Assembly (NCBI GenBank): GCA_028829895.1
Contig: CM054180.1
Coordinates: 115,451,973 to 115,515,972, forward strand
Source of the DNA: Sinotaia quadrata
Taxonomy: Eukaryota; Mollusca; Gastropoda; Architaenioglossa; Viviparidae
DNA length: 64,000 nt
Reading direction: 5' to 3'
Shown here: one piece after another, positions 11,766 through 23,885 of the stretch
Layout: each line of letters opens with the position of its first letter
Numbering within the stretch: position 1 is the stretch's first letter
Program-made: the position numbers and the translations under genes
The notes under the pieces: model-generated
What the model was told of the DNA's origin: nothing
Database searches by the model: none
What the model saw: the letters and a program-made list of their open reading frames with translations, nothing else

Positions 11766-14500
11766 AGTTTCAGTACGAGTTTGTATTTGTGGGTGTGGAC
11801 ATTATTTTGTTTTAAGAAAGAGACAAGCACACAGTAATTAGACACGAACAATACTTTTTAATTTAGATTGTTTTTTTTAATTTTTAAATTGTTTAAGCAA
11901 TCAAATCGTAACTTGTATTATCACCGCATCACTCTGTTACGTGTGTAAGTTGTACTTTCTAGTGCTTTAGCGAGTTAAGGGCCTTTGTTTCAATTTCCTG
12001 AGCGCTCTTCAAAATACTACGTAAATATGATCAGCAGGTGCACTGAAGACGTCACTGTAAAATTAGAACTTCTAAGTGAAAATGCAACAAATAATAACCA
12101 AGTTTTGTTATGGTGTGTTCAATTGTTCAATGACACTTTTATTTTTAAAATAATAAATTTTTTTCATCACCACACACGAATCATTGTTGTTAAACTATTT
12201 AAATTATGCTTTTCCTCTAACTACTTCGGGAAAATGGTGGCTAAATTCTCGAGCAGGAAAGAGTGCACTCACGAATTCAAGACATCCACTCACCCCACAT
12301 ACCCGCACCCACATATTATTGACTCATACCTTCATACAATGAGTTGTTTTTCTTTCTAACAATTACTGATAGCGCGAAAGCGGCGGAAGCCGAAAGCGCC
12401 CCCTACATTAGCAAGCAAATAACAATTACTTTAATCACCAGATAAAAGTAAACTTACCACAAGTGCCCAACTGCCAGTGAGCCACCCATTCACAAACATG
12501 GTGGACTATATTTATCGACTGACTTATTTATTGACTTACATATAACTAACGTTTTACCCCCATTGAACAAAAAAAAGGCGGACATCTGCTTATTCCCTAA
12601 GGGACTTGGAATCTCTTAATTCGGTCGTCTCTCACGGGGGGATTGGGGTGGGTGGGTATGAATACGTGGGTGAGGAGACAAGAGAGCTTTTCTGTTCTGG
12701 TTTTCAGATAGACATATTACATCCAACAAACGGTGTTTCTGGCTCGGTTTCCTCAAAGAAAGAAAACCAATTATGGCAGCCTGTAATAGGTCCCCTGCCA
12801 TGCTCCTAATCACACACATCCGGCCGGTCTTCAATTCTCTGAACGCAGCAAGAGGCTATTTGATTGTGAAAGAAACACACACCCAAGAAACAAATGAATG
12901 AGGAAATAGAATTCTATTTTTATTATTTTTTAATTTCTTTCATGGCACAAAGGCATGCAGGGTGATTATACATTGAAGTGTCATATGCTTGTAAGTAATT
13001 TGAAACACCTTGAGAGCTCCGTGCTATAGAACTGATTAAATTTAGGTGCTAAAAAACAGAATATTAAAAATGCGGTGCACTGCATGACATAAGCAGCGAG
13101 AACTATTTTCAGTTCATAACGTATGGGGAGGGGGGAAGGGGGTAAAATATTTAACATTAAAAATTCGAGTACTGAGGTGGGGAGGGTACTAACAATCTTC
13201 TGTCTTGGCTCGAAGACCTCAAAAAAGTCTTTGTGGCGTGAGGGTTTAGGAATGGACGGAATAAAATTAAACGGACATCTAACACGCCAGACCGGAAGTC
13301 TCACCACACTTCAACATTTATCAGATGTTACGTAATATTTGTATAAAGTATTAATTAACAAATAGCTAGCGAACCCTCAAATCCTCCCTGACATAAAGAA
13401 ACAATATTAACAGTTGAGAAACGAGCAGAAATACTAGTAATGTTGAGGTTATATTTAATAGTACAGGCAACGTCCAAGGCCACAGAAAGTGTCAAATAAA
13501 TGAGATGCGACAGAATGCCACATGTACAGTTCTGTGTTCACACTGCTACGAGCAAGGGATTGGGGGCAGTATATTTCTGTGAACATGCAGTGTTCTGGAA
13601 GATTCTGTGACGGGTCTGAGCAGTTTTGTTTGTTTGTTTGTTTGTTTTGTCTCAGCTTCGCTACGGACCGAAGCCTTGTGTCGGCATGAGTTTTGCATGC
13701 GGGTAGATTAGGGGTGGGGTGGGGCTTGTCCTTCCCATTGCTTGACGTGGCGCATGAATGATGCACAGGGTGACGAGTCTGTGTAAAGAATAAACCCCTT
13801 TGTGTGCTTAACGCACAATGCATACGTCATTCATGCGTCATTCATACGTCATTCATACTTGAATAAAACGGAAGGTATGGTAGTTGCATGACGGGAAGAA
13901 TAGAGTACATTATATATATGAACATGGCTATTGTTACAAGATTTGTTCATAAACCAAGCCTGACTGGCCTTTCTCAGCAAGGGCCCATTTTAACTAGTGC
14001 TGGTCTGGGAAAGTGTTTCCATACTCTTGGCTTCAATGTCAGCGAAAAGAAAAACTCTTAAGAATTCTGGCAACTTTCGGCGCCTTGATACAAACCGTAC
14101 AGTCGGCCGGCAAGTCACGTGGTCACTCCGCTAATATTCAGCAATCTATTACAACCTGGCCCACATCGGATCAGAGTCAGTGTACCGACAAGCTCTTGAA
14201 ACAACGAGGTCGAAGGGCGCACACCTTTCTAGACGAGTTTGCAAGGGACAGGTTTCTTAGGATCTAAACATAAATTAATTGTGAGGAGGCTACCACCCAC
14301 CCACCACCCACTACCACCACCTGTACCGTCAATCTTACTGTTTGGTTCAAAGGATTTCTGCACACATGACCAACGAAAGGCAGGAGTGAACGTGTATGGC
14401 CGTGATGCATGTTTACCTACCTATCTTTTCACATCGATTTTAACAAGCTTTATTGACACTTAATGTCCTGCTCCCATCCACACCGACTCCTCATCCTGCA
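11766..14500. other. Long non-coding stretch
   Basis: Contains a (GTTT)n run near 13627-13647, a CGTCATTCAT word repeated four times at 13824-13858, and frames of up to 124 codons without recognisable domains. The minus-strand frame 13455-13823 crosses the GTTT run. No gene called. Confidence 0.5.
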
Positions 14501-14511
14501 CCACACACACA

Positions 14512-14548
<37 letters not shown>
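14501..14548. repeat. (CA)n microsatellite
   Basis: CA run with one interruption near 14513. Confidence 0.95.
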
Positions 14549-14554
<6 letters not shown>

Positions 14555-15936
14555 ACATATTTTATCACACGCACAAACACGGAATTCGGTATGGTGGTTT
14601 TTAAATCTAATTTTTCTTTCTTAGTTAAAGAATTAATAAAACATTCTTACGAAGCATTTGCACACACACTCAACCAGAGACACATGTGTGCACGCTTGCT
14701 GACATTTACTAATCTCAAGGACGCGCCCCACAATAGGTTAATGCATCGCTCTTTAAACAACATACTTAACCAAAATTGACACAAAAGGAACATACCTATA
14801 AATAGAATCTTCGTACGCATACACACACACAAACGCGCGCGCGTGCATATTCCAAGCATCCCTAAAAGAACGCATCCACCCTTTTAGCTACCATAGCTTC
14901 AGGGCAAGCATTTCGCTTGGATTAAATGGACACAGTCCTTTGCCTCCAGCACGTAATTTGAATATTCTTGCATTGTATATTCAATTAGCATTTTGTCTAG
15001 ATGTAATGTGTATATATGAGTGTGTATATACGCACAAGTGCTTGTGTGTGTGTGTGTGTGTGTGTTTACAGAAAATGACGAGTTACTTTGACTTTCTGTT
15101 AATTTTCTCAGTGTCATGCTTCAGTGAGCTGGTTCAAATCTGTCAAAAGAATTTGTTTTCAAGACAGAGGAAACATGGTGCGGCATTGAAGCAGTGCATA
15201 ATGAAACCGAAAACCTCATACCCATCTGTCGCCTCCACAACATGCAAAGTCAACGACGCCTTCAAGAATAGCAGCTGTCTTACACGAGAGGAATAAGGTA
15301 TAACAATTTCCTAAAAGTATACTGACCGAGATTAAAAATGGAATGATTGATTATTTCTTTAAAAATATATTTTCTACATTAAAGCCAGTTTCTACTAAGT
15401 CCCGAAGCTTGTGCACTCACAATAGCAATATTAATAATAAAAAGAAAATTAATGAAGTCTGGATATCGTCTTACTGAAACGACCGTTCCGCTTGAGAAAA
15501 TCTTTTGGGTCACGGTTGCATGACGCCATATTAAAAAGGCGTGTCCGCTTGCTAATGCGTATTAAAAAGAGTCTCGTGTTTGTAAACAGAGCTTGTTCAT
15601 TTGTAGCTACAAAGGTTTTGCTGAAGTCATGACAGAGTCAAGGACCTGTCGAAAGGAATATGTTACAACAAACAACAAGGACAACAAAACCCAAACAACC
15701 CCAACGAAATATGCTGCAATAACAATGCAATGTTCTCAAGTTACTCCAAAGTTTTTTGCATATTTATATTTGCTTTCTATTTTTAAAACTATTTTTTAAA
15801 AAATTTCTTTGGTCTCTAAATTATAATAACAGGGAACGTGTTGCACATTTCAATGTTTCGCTTTATTGACTTTTTAAAAATGTATTTAATATCATTTCAC
15901 ATGTAAAAATTATTTGTGACTGATCACCTACTCACC
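14549..15936. other. Non-coding stretch
   Basis: Contains a short (GT)n at 15043-15064. Frames of 60-118 codons carry no recognisable motif. Confidence 0.5.
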
Positions 15937-16582
15937 CAGTGCCCCGGATTAAACATGTGGGGCTTCTAGGCACTTGAAATCTCGGGGCACCCTCGCAAAT
16001 TATATCCTAATACTTTTTTTATTTTACCAACCAACAATTTTAATAGACCAATTTTATTACACAAAACAAATATTAACAATTTTTAATGTTATTAGAACAA
16101 ATTAACATATTATGTTATTATAAAATATACATATTATTATAAAATTATTAAATATTATTAAACAGTATTACACAATATTATTAAACAATTTTTTTAAAAT
16201 TTAATTTTAATAAAACCACGTAAGCTTTAAACATTCACTTTCCCCAATTTGTTTGCTGTGAAATCTTTCAGGATATCTTGGAAGTCTGCCTTTTGCAAGA
16301 CATCGTATTTAGTGGCCATAATGGCGAGTGAGTTCAGTCGTTCAAGATCGATGACAAGAGAGTTCAGTCGTTCAAGATCGATGACAAGTGAGTTCAGTCG
16401 TTCAAGGTCGATGACAATTGTTCAGTCGTTCAAGGTCGATGACAATTGTTCAGTAGTTTTAACTTCCAAAAGGTTCGTTCACTACTAGCGTTCGTGATTC
16501 TGATCCGTTGTTGCGGGGCCCCTAAAAGTCATGGGGCTCATAGGCTGGTGCCTCATTCTGCCTGTTTGGTAATCCGGCACTG
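15937..16582. mobile_element. Non-autonomous hAT-like DNA transposon
   Basis: The left end begins CAGTGCCCCGGATTA. The reverse complement of the right end begins CAGTGCCGGATTACC, so the ends are imperfect inverted repeats with the CAGTG tip and GGATT core typical of many hAT elements. The flanks TACTCACC and TACCCACA match at six of eight bases, consistent with an aged 8-bp target duplication. The 646-bp interior codes for no transposase. It is AT-rich at 16010-16220 and carries a small tandem array at 16325-16450. Family assignment rests on the ends and flank length only. Confidence 0.6.
16325..16450. repeat. About 30-bp tandem repeat inside the hAT-like element
   Basis: GAGTTCAGTCGTTCAAG(A/G)TCGATGACAA is repeated three to five times, with later copies shortened to about 23 bp. 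Confidence 0.9.
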
Positions 16583-16719
16583 TACCCACACCAACATTCG
16601 CCACTTAACCATTTTGGTTAGCCAGAGGCATTTGCTGACCAGTTAGTGACGTGTTGTTCCGCTTGGCCCTACTGGACAAAACATGGTGCTAACAAATATG
16701 GAAGGCTAAATCAGTGTGT

Positions 16720-16990
16720 AACAAAATTACAAATATTTGCCCGTTCTGCATGGAGCCATACAACTTGAAGGAGACTGACTTAGACATTTACCTAGCTTGG
16801 TTTGAAAGGTTGTGCGAGGATTATGAATTACCTCTAAAGATTGGGGTAGGGCAATAGCAGTGAAGCACTCTCCATGTCCATGCATCTGCTGAAAGACCAA
16901 GTTCATGACTATGACACTTTGAAATGAACTCTTTTAATGTGTTTTCAACTGATGCTGGACAGTTACTTTAAAAAAATTCTACAAAATTGA
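16720..16990 (+). pseudogene. LTR-retrotransposon gag relic
   Basis: Three short frames, broken by stops and frameshifts, read together like the N-terminal part of a Ty3/Gypsy-type gag. First comes MEPYNLKETDLDIYLAWFER (from 16750), then a segment with ALSMSMHLLKDQVHDYDTLK, then LLMCFQLMLDSYFKK. The pattern of a Phe-Glu-Arg helix, a Leu-rich segment, a Tyr-Asp-x-Leu-Lys motif and a final Phe-Gln-Leu matches gag capsid domains of metazoan retrotransposons. At least two frame changes and in-frame TAG/TGA stops make it non-functional. It lies just downstream of the hAT-like element. No LTR, protease or polymerase segment is recognisable nearby. Confidence 0.6.
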
Positions 16991-17020
16991 ACTCCCCAAA
17001 TTGCTAGTTATGCAATTCCT

Positions 17021-17130
17021 AGCGATGACACTATAGAGACACATTACATTTTCCAGAATACTTACTACGTTGTTGATAGTGATGACACTACAGAGACACA
17101 TTACATTTTCCAGAATATTTACTATACTGT
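17021..17130. repeat. 57-bp tandem duplication
   Basis: The stretch beginning GATGACACTATAGAGACACA is repeated once, 57 bp downstream, with few changes. Confidence 0.9.
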
Positions 17131-17388
17131 TTTCCTTTTTAAAATTTTTCTCTTTATTAAATGTAAACTCATCAAATTTTACTCTTCTTGTGTCGTCTCA
17201 TTACGTCATATATGTCATATGTGTACTAGCTGTAGGGACTGCATTCACCACGGGAGTCGGGGGGTGGGGGGAGGGCTCCATGCTAGATATTAAATTTTAC
17301 GTGTTTACCCTAGGACTAGATTGGTCGTGACATGTCATCTTTGTTGTGCATCCGTGCGTCTGTTTATTATTTGTCCAGTGTGCGACTG
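17131..17388. other. Non-coding stretch
   Basis: Includes a G-rich patch near 17250-17275. No gene seen. Confidence 0.5.
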
Positions 17389-17494
17389 CGAAAAGGGGTT
17401 AGTTTCCAGAAGTGCCAATCCGCCAGTTCTAGTGGCCTGTACGAAAAGGGGTTAGTTTCCAGAAGTGCCAATCCGCCAGTTCTAGTGGCCTGTA
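17389..17494. repeat. 53-bp perfect tandem duplication
   Basis: CGAAAAGGGGTTAGTTTCCA through GTGGCCTGTA occurs twice without visible change, indicating a recent duplication. Confidence 0.95.
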
Positions 17495-17911
17495 CATACA
17501 AGTTCTACGTTTCATCTATTCGGATGCATGAAATTGTCGCTTATTTGCCATTCTTAGTGTTCATCATTTTACTTAATCTGATGAACATCGAATTTGGTGG
17601 GGATTAAATTTGAATGCAATAAAGGAAGGGGGTGGGGGTGGCGTGGTGTTATGCTACTTGATTTATGGATGATTATCACTTAAGCAGGCTGTGCATGGAC
17701 TTAAATGCATTCAGTTATTCACTAACTCTCCGAATCCTGCGCCATTTTTTTAATTCGCCGGACGAAGTTCATTTTGTATTTGCTTGACTTACCTGTTGCA
17801 AGGGGTAGATTAATCCTGCTTCGTTTGAAGCATTTAATTTGTTTTTATATTTCATGTTTATTTTTAATACGCTCATGTTATTTTAGAACTTGTTTCTTAA
17901 ATTCATGAAGA
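17495..17911. other. Non-coding stretch
   Basis: No gene or array recognised. Confidence 0.5.
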
Positions 17912-18172
17912 AAGATTGTATGTTGATGGGCAATGATTGTATGTTGATTGGCAATGATTGTATGTTGATGGGCAATGATTGTATGTTGATTGGCAATGAT
18001 TGTATGTTGATGGGCAATGATTGTAAGTTGATTGGCAATGATTGTATGTTGATGGGCAATGATTGTATGTTGATGGGCAATGATTGTATGTTGATTGGCA
18101 ATGATTGTATGTTGATGGGCAATGATTGTAAGTTGATTGGCAATGATTGTATGTTGATGGGCAATGATTGTA
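17912..18172. repeat. 21-bp minisatellite, about 12 copies
   Basis: The monomer is TTGTATGTTGATGGGCAATGA. GATGGGCA and GATTGGCA variants mostly alternate, and three copies have TAAG for TATG. Because 21 is a multiple of three, it stays open on both strands: a seven-residue repeat MLMGNDC/MLIGNDC on plus (frame 17890-18270) and PINIQSL on minus (frame 17883-18164). No signal peptide or splice context supports expression, so I treat it as a repeat. Confidence 0.95.
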
Positions 18173-19072
18173 TAAATTATACTTACTACATATGTGTAAA
18201 TCGGGTAAATATTTGTACCTGGGTGATCAAAGAAAGTTTGTCCATTACTTTTGTAATAAATAGCACATAGATAGACCTAGGCGGCTGTTAGTAATTTTAT
18301 TTGAGTGGTCAATGTAATTTCTCATCTTATAAACTTTTACGGATGAAGTTATGTGGAATAATTGGACGGCAGATTGTATTATCACATACACACACATACA
18401 CGCAAGCGCACGCACGCACGCACACACACACAGGTACTGATGTATAATGTATTTAATTGATGTTTGAAGTAAAGTCTATGCTATTTATACCTAGGACATT
18501 GCAAAGATAGCATAGCTTATTTTGGTTGCAATACTGCCCATCAGAATCGTGTGTGTTACGTAACGCACGAAATTAACTCTACTCTGTGTGTACGTGTGTG
18601 TTACGTAACGCACAAAACTCTGTGTGTACGTGCATATTTCGAAGATGGCGTCGCGCGTCTCTTAGGTCAATTATTTATTTTCTTCCAGTTGTCACTCTTG
18701 CTTCACTGAGTTTGTCTCGGTATCCGAACATAAATGTGTTAGGGCGCGTGCGTGTGTGCTTGCGTCAGTGTGTGTGCCTACGTGTATGTATGCTCATTTT
18801 AAAACGAGAATGGCGGGTCAGTTGCTTAATTTTGTGCAATGCTGAAGCTTCCTGATCGTTCCAAACAGGTTTTCAGTTTCATATCCCGCTATCCCGCTTA
18901 CTGTGTAAGAGAAATCTGTAAACGTGGGGTGTGGGGTTGTTGGGGGATGGGTTTGGAGTGGTCCTGTCAAACGAGTATCTGCACATGGAGTACAAATACA
19001 TTAACATCCCACTCATTTTCACGTCACGTATGTGAGCATGCAATTACTGTGAACAACCACCCACCACCACCC

Positions 19073-19074
<2 letters not shown>
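18173..19074. other. Non-coding stretch with CA/CG-rich patches
   Basis: Contains a (CA/CG)n tract at about 18384-18432 and the paired TACGTAA palindromes listed separately. No recognisable coding region. Confidence 0.5.
18551..18613. repeat. Direct repeat of a TACGTAA palindrome
   Basis: GTGTGTTACGTAACGCAC occurs at 18551-18568 and again at 18596-18613, 45 bp apart. Each copy is nearly palindromic around TACGTA. The intervening CTCTGTGTGTACGTG is also partly repeated. Confidence 0.85.

Positions 19075-19124
<50 letters not shown>
19075..19124. repeat. (CA)n microsatellite
   Basis: Perfect CA run of about 25 copies. Confidence 0.95.
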
Positions 19125-19125
<1 letters not shown>

Positions 19126-19327
19126 GAAATATCTGTCCATTTGCAGATAAACCATTCGATGTCATTGAACATGTAATTAACGTGTTCCTAGTACGACACA
19201 CGTCCATGTACTCATGTCTGTTGTTACCGAACGTCACAGAAAGTTTTTAAATATGTGTCATTGTGGTGTGTGTCTGTGTGTACATGTATGTATCTGGCTG
19301 TGCTGTATTCATAAGGAAGTATACAGG

Positions 19328-19361
<34 letters not shown>

Positions 19362-20349
19362 AAGCTGTATTGTATTCAAAGCATACATGCACGACTGTTG
19401 TGCTAATGTGAGTGTGTATGTGTGTACAACGTGCGCGTATGTGTGCATGTGTGTGTTTACACGCGTTTTTAAGACCGTGCTGCATTCATGTGTGAAATAT
19501 AAAGAGGGAGAGAGACTGTGCTGTATATTATGTGAATACTTGAGTGTTTGTTTGAGTGTGAACTTGCATGATTTCATCATTCAGCTTCAGTGGGTTCACT
19601 ATGTGTTTGCTGGTGAGTTTGGGAGACAGTTGGTCATGGCTGGCGTGAGCAGAAAATACAAAAAACATAGCACAACCAGAATAATACGCATAACGAAGCA
19701 GTATCTTTTCGAATCGATAATTAAAACAGCGGTCTACCACTAACCTACCCCGTTCAAAGAATGAAAACTGTGAACTACTGTCAGTATCCCGGCGGCCATT
19801 GATTTGCTAAGCTTTCACCGGCACCTGCCCGTTGTCATAGAAACTAACACTTAGAGCATAAGGGTGGGTCTGACCTGTCAGCGTTCGTGAATTCATCTGC
19901 CGGATGTTGCAGTACATATGATAATACGTTGTTTGTTTTTTTTCAGCGTAGAAAATTTTTATTTTTCTTGATCAGTAGTCATTGGAAAGGTGCAGTGCTG
20001 CTTGAAAAGAAAGGGGAGATAATTATGCAAATCATTCCGGCTCAAGCGGGCGTGGTTGTGGCGGAAAATCAGTGTCCATGGCTGTGTTACTGGGTGGTTG
20101 AACACACGTAGTACATGATATCACCTGATGAGGGGAGGGTGGGTTCGGTTTGGGACGGGAGGGAGTGAAGTCCAAGGAGAGGGGAGTGTACATTGGTTAC
20201 ATGTTGACTTTCCAAGCTGGTTGGAATAGCGAGCGTCATGTGTTCTTTGCCGTAAAGATTCGAATGCTGTGCGTTTCCACAAAGTTCTTGTCACCATAAC
20301 TTTTTTTCTTTCTGACTGATCTCATCATAGTATTTGTTGCTTATTGTTC
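19125..20349. other. Non-coding stretch, GT-rich in its first part
   Basis: A (GT)n run at 19333-19361 sits within a GT-rich region up to about 19560. Overlapping 118-codon frames on both strands are Cys/Val-rich or Thr/His-rich through this sequence and are not genes. 19560-20349 holds nothing recognisable. Confidence 0.5.
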
Positions 20350-20530
20350 TATTTGGATTTATTACTCACTGATCTAAGCATAATAGTATTTGTCTCTGTT
20401 CTATGTGGATTTATTAATGACTGATCTTAGCATAATAGTATTTGTCTCTGTTCTATGTGCATTTATTAATGACTGATCTTAGCATAATAGTATTTGTCTC
20501 TGTTCTATGTGGATTTATTAATGACTAATC
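20350..20530. repeat. 52-bp tandem repeat, about 3.5 copies
   Basis: GACTGATCTTAGCATAATAG recurs at 52-bp spacing with TATTTGTCTCTGTTCTATGT and GATTTATTAAT. The first copy is more diverged. Confidence 0.95.
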
Positions 20531-20985
20531 TTTCTTATGTTTTGTGTACAGAAGCTGACTCAGAAATCAAACAGGTTAATTTATCTTCGCTATCAATTAG
20601 AAAAAAAATGAAAGGAGCTTTATAAAAGCATTCTATATCGCCTTCTTCAGCCCCTCTTAATACCCACTTCTGCAGTATAAATCACACATACATACAAACA
20701 TACGCACGCACGCACACACACACACACACTAATAATCTGTATAAAACATTCACACTCAATATTACTTTGCGGATTTATTAATCATTATTTTTACTGAATA
20801 TTATTTAAAGTTGTCGTTCCTGTTTCTTCCATATATATAAGTAATTAAATAATAACTCTGCAACTCTCACTGTAGATACTTTTTTCTTTTTACATCAAAG
20901 CTATATCTTTCAAACTATTTCTCGATTTTACTTTTCAGCAGCCTTCAAAGTTGCTGGGAGTTATCGACCTTTGTGTGCTATTATT
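20531..20985. other. Non-coding stretch
   Basis: Contains a short CA-rich tract at 20700-20728. No gene seen. Confidence 0.5.
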
Positions 20986-21285
20986 TCCTGTGATTTTATT
21001 TTTAAACCATCGTGTATTAAAAACCATCCGTTTTGAATGACTCATCTGTACAATACTGATTACAAGTATAATATTGCTTTTTATATATATTGAAAAAACT
21101 GTATGTAGAATAAAATCAAAAGTCTTCACACTTTTTCCTTTGATTTTATTTTTAAAACATCGTGTATAAAAAAAAAAACCTCTCTGTTTTGAATGACTCA
21201 ACGTACAATACTGAGTACAAATATAATCTTGCTTTATATATAAAAGAAATTGTGTGTAGAATAAAATAAAAAGTCTTCACATTAT
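20986..21285. repeat. About 151-bp tandem duplication
   Basis: The segments beginning TGATTTTATTTTTAAACCATC near 20990 and its relative near 21141 share CATCGTGTAT, TTTTGAATGACTCA, ACAATACTGA and GTAGAATAAAATAAAAAGTC in the same order. Confidence 0.85.
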
Positions 21286-22764
21286 TTTTTTTTAATCTAG
21301 TATTTAAAGCCATTTTAAAATACCCACTCATCTAGTGTAGTAACTGACATACTGTCACCAAACACTTGACATACTGCCATCAAACACTTGACATACAGAC
21401 ATCTCACATGTGACGTACTGTCATTACACATTTGACGAACAGACACTGACTTAAACTGATTACAACCCCCGCTATTGTACAGATTCAGCTATTAAACACG
21501 TATACATTAAGTAACGTGCATACTTTCATTCCGCCGATAATTATAACTACATCTTGCAGTGTTTTGAATACACTCGCTCTCAGGAAAACTTAAAACCCAC
21601 GGTAACCACCTTCAGAGCTCTCGTCAAAGGTAGACATAGCAAGGGTAGACCGTTATAGTTTATTGAAGGTACTGTACATACGGTGTGATGGACTCCCGGA
21701 ATTTTAAACTTGTTATCAAAGGGAAATAACTACAAATCTTGATTACTGCTTTTCTAAACTTCCCTCGTTCCACATACATTGAAATTCGAAATGCTACAGC
21801 ATTGTTGTGGTTCTCTCGGATTTCAGAACCTGTTCCTGTCACGTGAGTGTCCAATTTTTTTTTTTATCCTTGTCCAACTTTGATGACGTTGAAGTTTAAT
21901 AATAAATATGGACGATGTTTTATATACATCTTGATCAACTGTTTCTTTTGTCTCTGTTGCTTTATTTATATCCTTTTGAAATGTAAATAATTCAAGTAAC
22001 GAACGCAGCGAAAACGGTAATTGGAGAACAGTGCAACATTGTCTCGTGCTACAAAAAAATAATTATTTTAGTCCTGCTAAATTTAGTCAGTCAAGAGCTA
22101 TAGTTATGGAACTTGATCATGGGCAAAATGATCATCACAGTCAGTATTTACTGGGTTTTGTTTTTTAAAAAGAAATATAAACAGTTGTGTTGAATTATAT
22201 GATTAGAAAGTAGTTTTAAATTTATTTTTTAATTAGCAGTGAAACTTGCACAATAAAATTGATTGTATCAAGATGGCGGCATACTGTGTAGTGTTGCTTT
22301 AACATGTTCTAGGATCCTTTCATCTATTCCTTTTCCTCTCTGAGAAATAATAGCAGATAGTAAGGGGCCATAACCGCTTCTCACTTTAACATTCTTTATG
22401 CTCTAAGGCTGACAAGCAATATCCGGAAAATGATTTCGCCATTCCGGAGTCCTTAGAAATTATGAGCAATCTTGTGTAATCTTTGTTTGTGGTCCCTGTA
22501 CCAATATCATCACGTGGTATTCTTATGCACAATAATATGCAATCGTCGGATGATTGGCTTCCATTATCGTTTCACAAACGAATAATTTTTACATTAAAGT
22601 CGTTAGTGTACAGGCGGTTTCTTTTGAGGTATGTGCGTGCATGCTTGTGTGTATGTGTGTGTGTGTGTGTTTGTTTATTACAAACCTGTAGCCTAGATCT
22701 TAAATACACTGTACCTTTCTTGTTTGCTTTTTTTATAATATATAATGCAGCTAGTCATAATACT
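21286..22764. other. Non-coding stretch
   Basis: Includes a loose 21-bp degenerate repeat at 21335-21445 (ACTTGACATACTGTCAT-like words) and a short (GT)n near 22646-22670. No coding region recognised. Confidence 0.5.
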
Positions 22765-23010
22765 GACTGTTAAAGGTACATATATTTTTGTATAATTCAG
22801 ATAGTCATACTTGGCTTATTCTTATATATATATATATATATATATATATAATGCAGATAGTCATAATTGGCTTATTCTTTTATATATATATATAAATTGC
22901 AGATAGTCATAATTGGCTTATTCTTTTATATATATAAAATGCAGATAGTCATAACTGGCTTATTCTTATATATATATAAGAATATTCTTATATATATATT
23001 TTATGCAGAG
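22765..23010. repeat. Compound (TA)n minisatellite
   Basis: A unit with ATGCAGATAGTCATAATTGG, CTTATTCTT and a TATATA run of variable length is repeated four to five times. The TA run shortens and lengthens between copies. Confidence 0.9.
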
Positions 23011-23306
23011 AGTCGTACTTGCTAACTGTTAAAGGTATTCAAAAGTTTGAAAACAACACAAAAGCTATCCTGAACTCGGCTGGACCATTAGTAAGAAATA
23101 TGAATAAAATCACTATACTCTGGGTGGCAGTTTATGTTAGCTCTCAGAAAACGTCGGTTTTACGTTATGCATTTCGCGGATGACGTAATGACAATTTTCT
23201 GGGTGAATGACCGACAACATTAAAATGCGTGTTTAGTTCTTTCTTATGAGGTGTTTACACATCTGCCATGATGCCACTAGCCTGTGTGAAAAGACGCTGT
23301 ATCGTT
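23011..23306. other. Non-coding stretch
   Basis: No feature recognised. Confidence 0.5.
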
Positions 23307-23394
23307 CTGGGCTCGGTTTCACGACAGCCGCCCAACTTAGAGCGGAGCTTTCCCGAAAAGCGCGCTAGTTCCAAACTACTTACTTGTCACTTTT
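23307..23394 (+). mobile_element. Solo end of the Harbinger-like element
   Basis: The sequence from CTGGGCTCGGTTTCACGACA through AGCGCGCTAGTTCCAAACTA to CTTGTCACTTTT is nearly identical to the left end of the element at 52475. It differs by about one substitution and a 4-bp insertion. No matching right end follows within several kb, so this is a truncated or recombined copy. Both copies start at the same CTGGGCTC, which helps fix the element boundary. Confidence 0.8.
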
Positions 23395-23885
23395 GGAGCC
23401 CACCTCTACCGTCAAATTCCCCAATCTACTTATCTCCCTTTCCTATCAGGTCGGAAACGATCGGGTGAAGTCACAAAGCGTCCACTTAAAGCCTATGAAC
23501 GGGTACATTTTTCCACCCGAAGTCCTAAACCTTAAGCAATGATAGCTGATCCTCTTTTCAGGCTGGACATCATTGCACCGTTATCCGACCCCTCGCTTTT
23601 AAACTAGCCGGCAGAGCGTGACGTCATGACTGTCTTTTGTATTGATTGAAAGCTTATAATCGAGGTACTAGAACCGTAGGACATGTGCTGACAGGCAGAC
23701 AGAGTTATATACGTGGTGTTCAATACAATACTATTTTAATATTTTGACCATTCAGTTTTATATTTTGTATTGTATTTTTGACAATGCGAACAGTAGTCTG
23801 AAATGAACGACCCTAGAGTCGATGAATATTTTTGAACGATTTTTTTTTTCGCCTTTACCCGGATCTTTGACCTACAACCTCGGAG
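23395..23885. other. Non-coding stretch
   Basis: No gene recognised. There is a short T run at about 23841. Confidence 0.5.
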
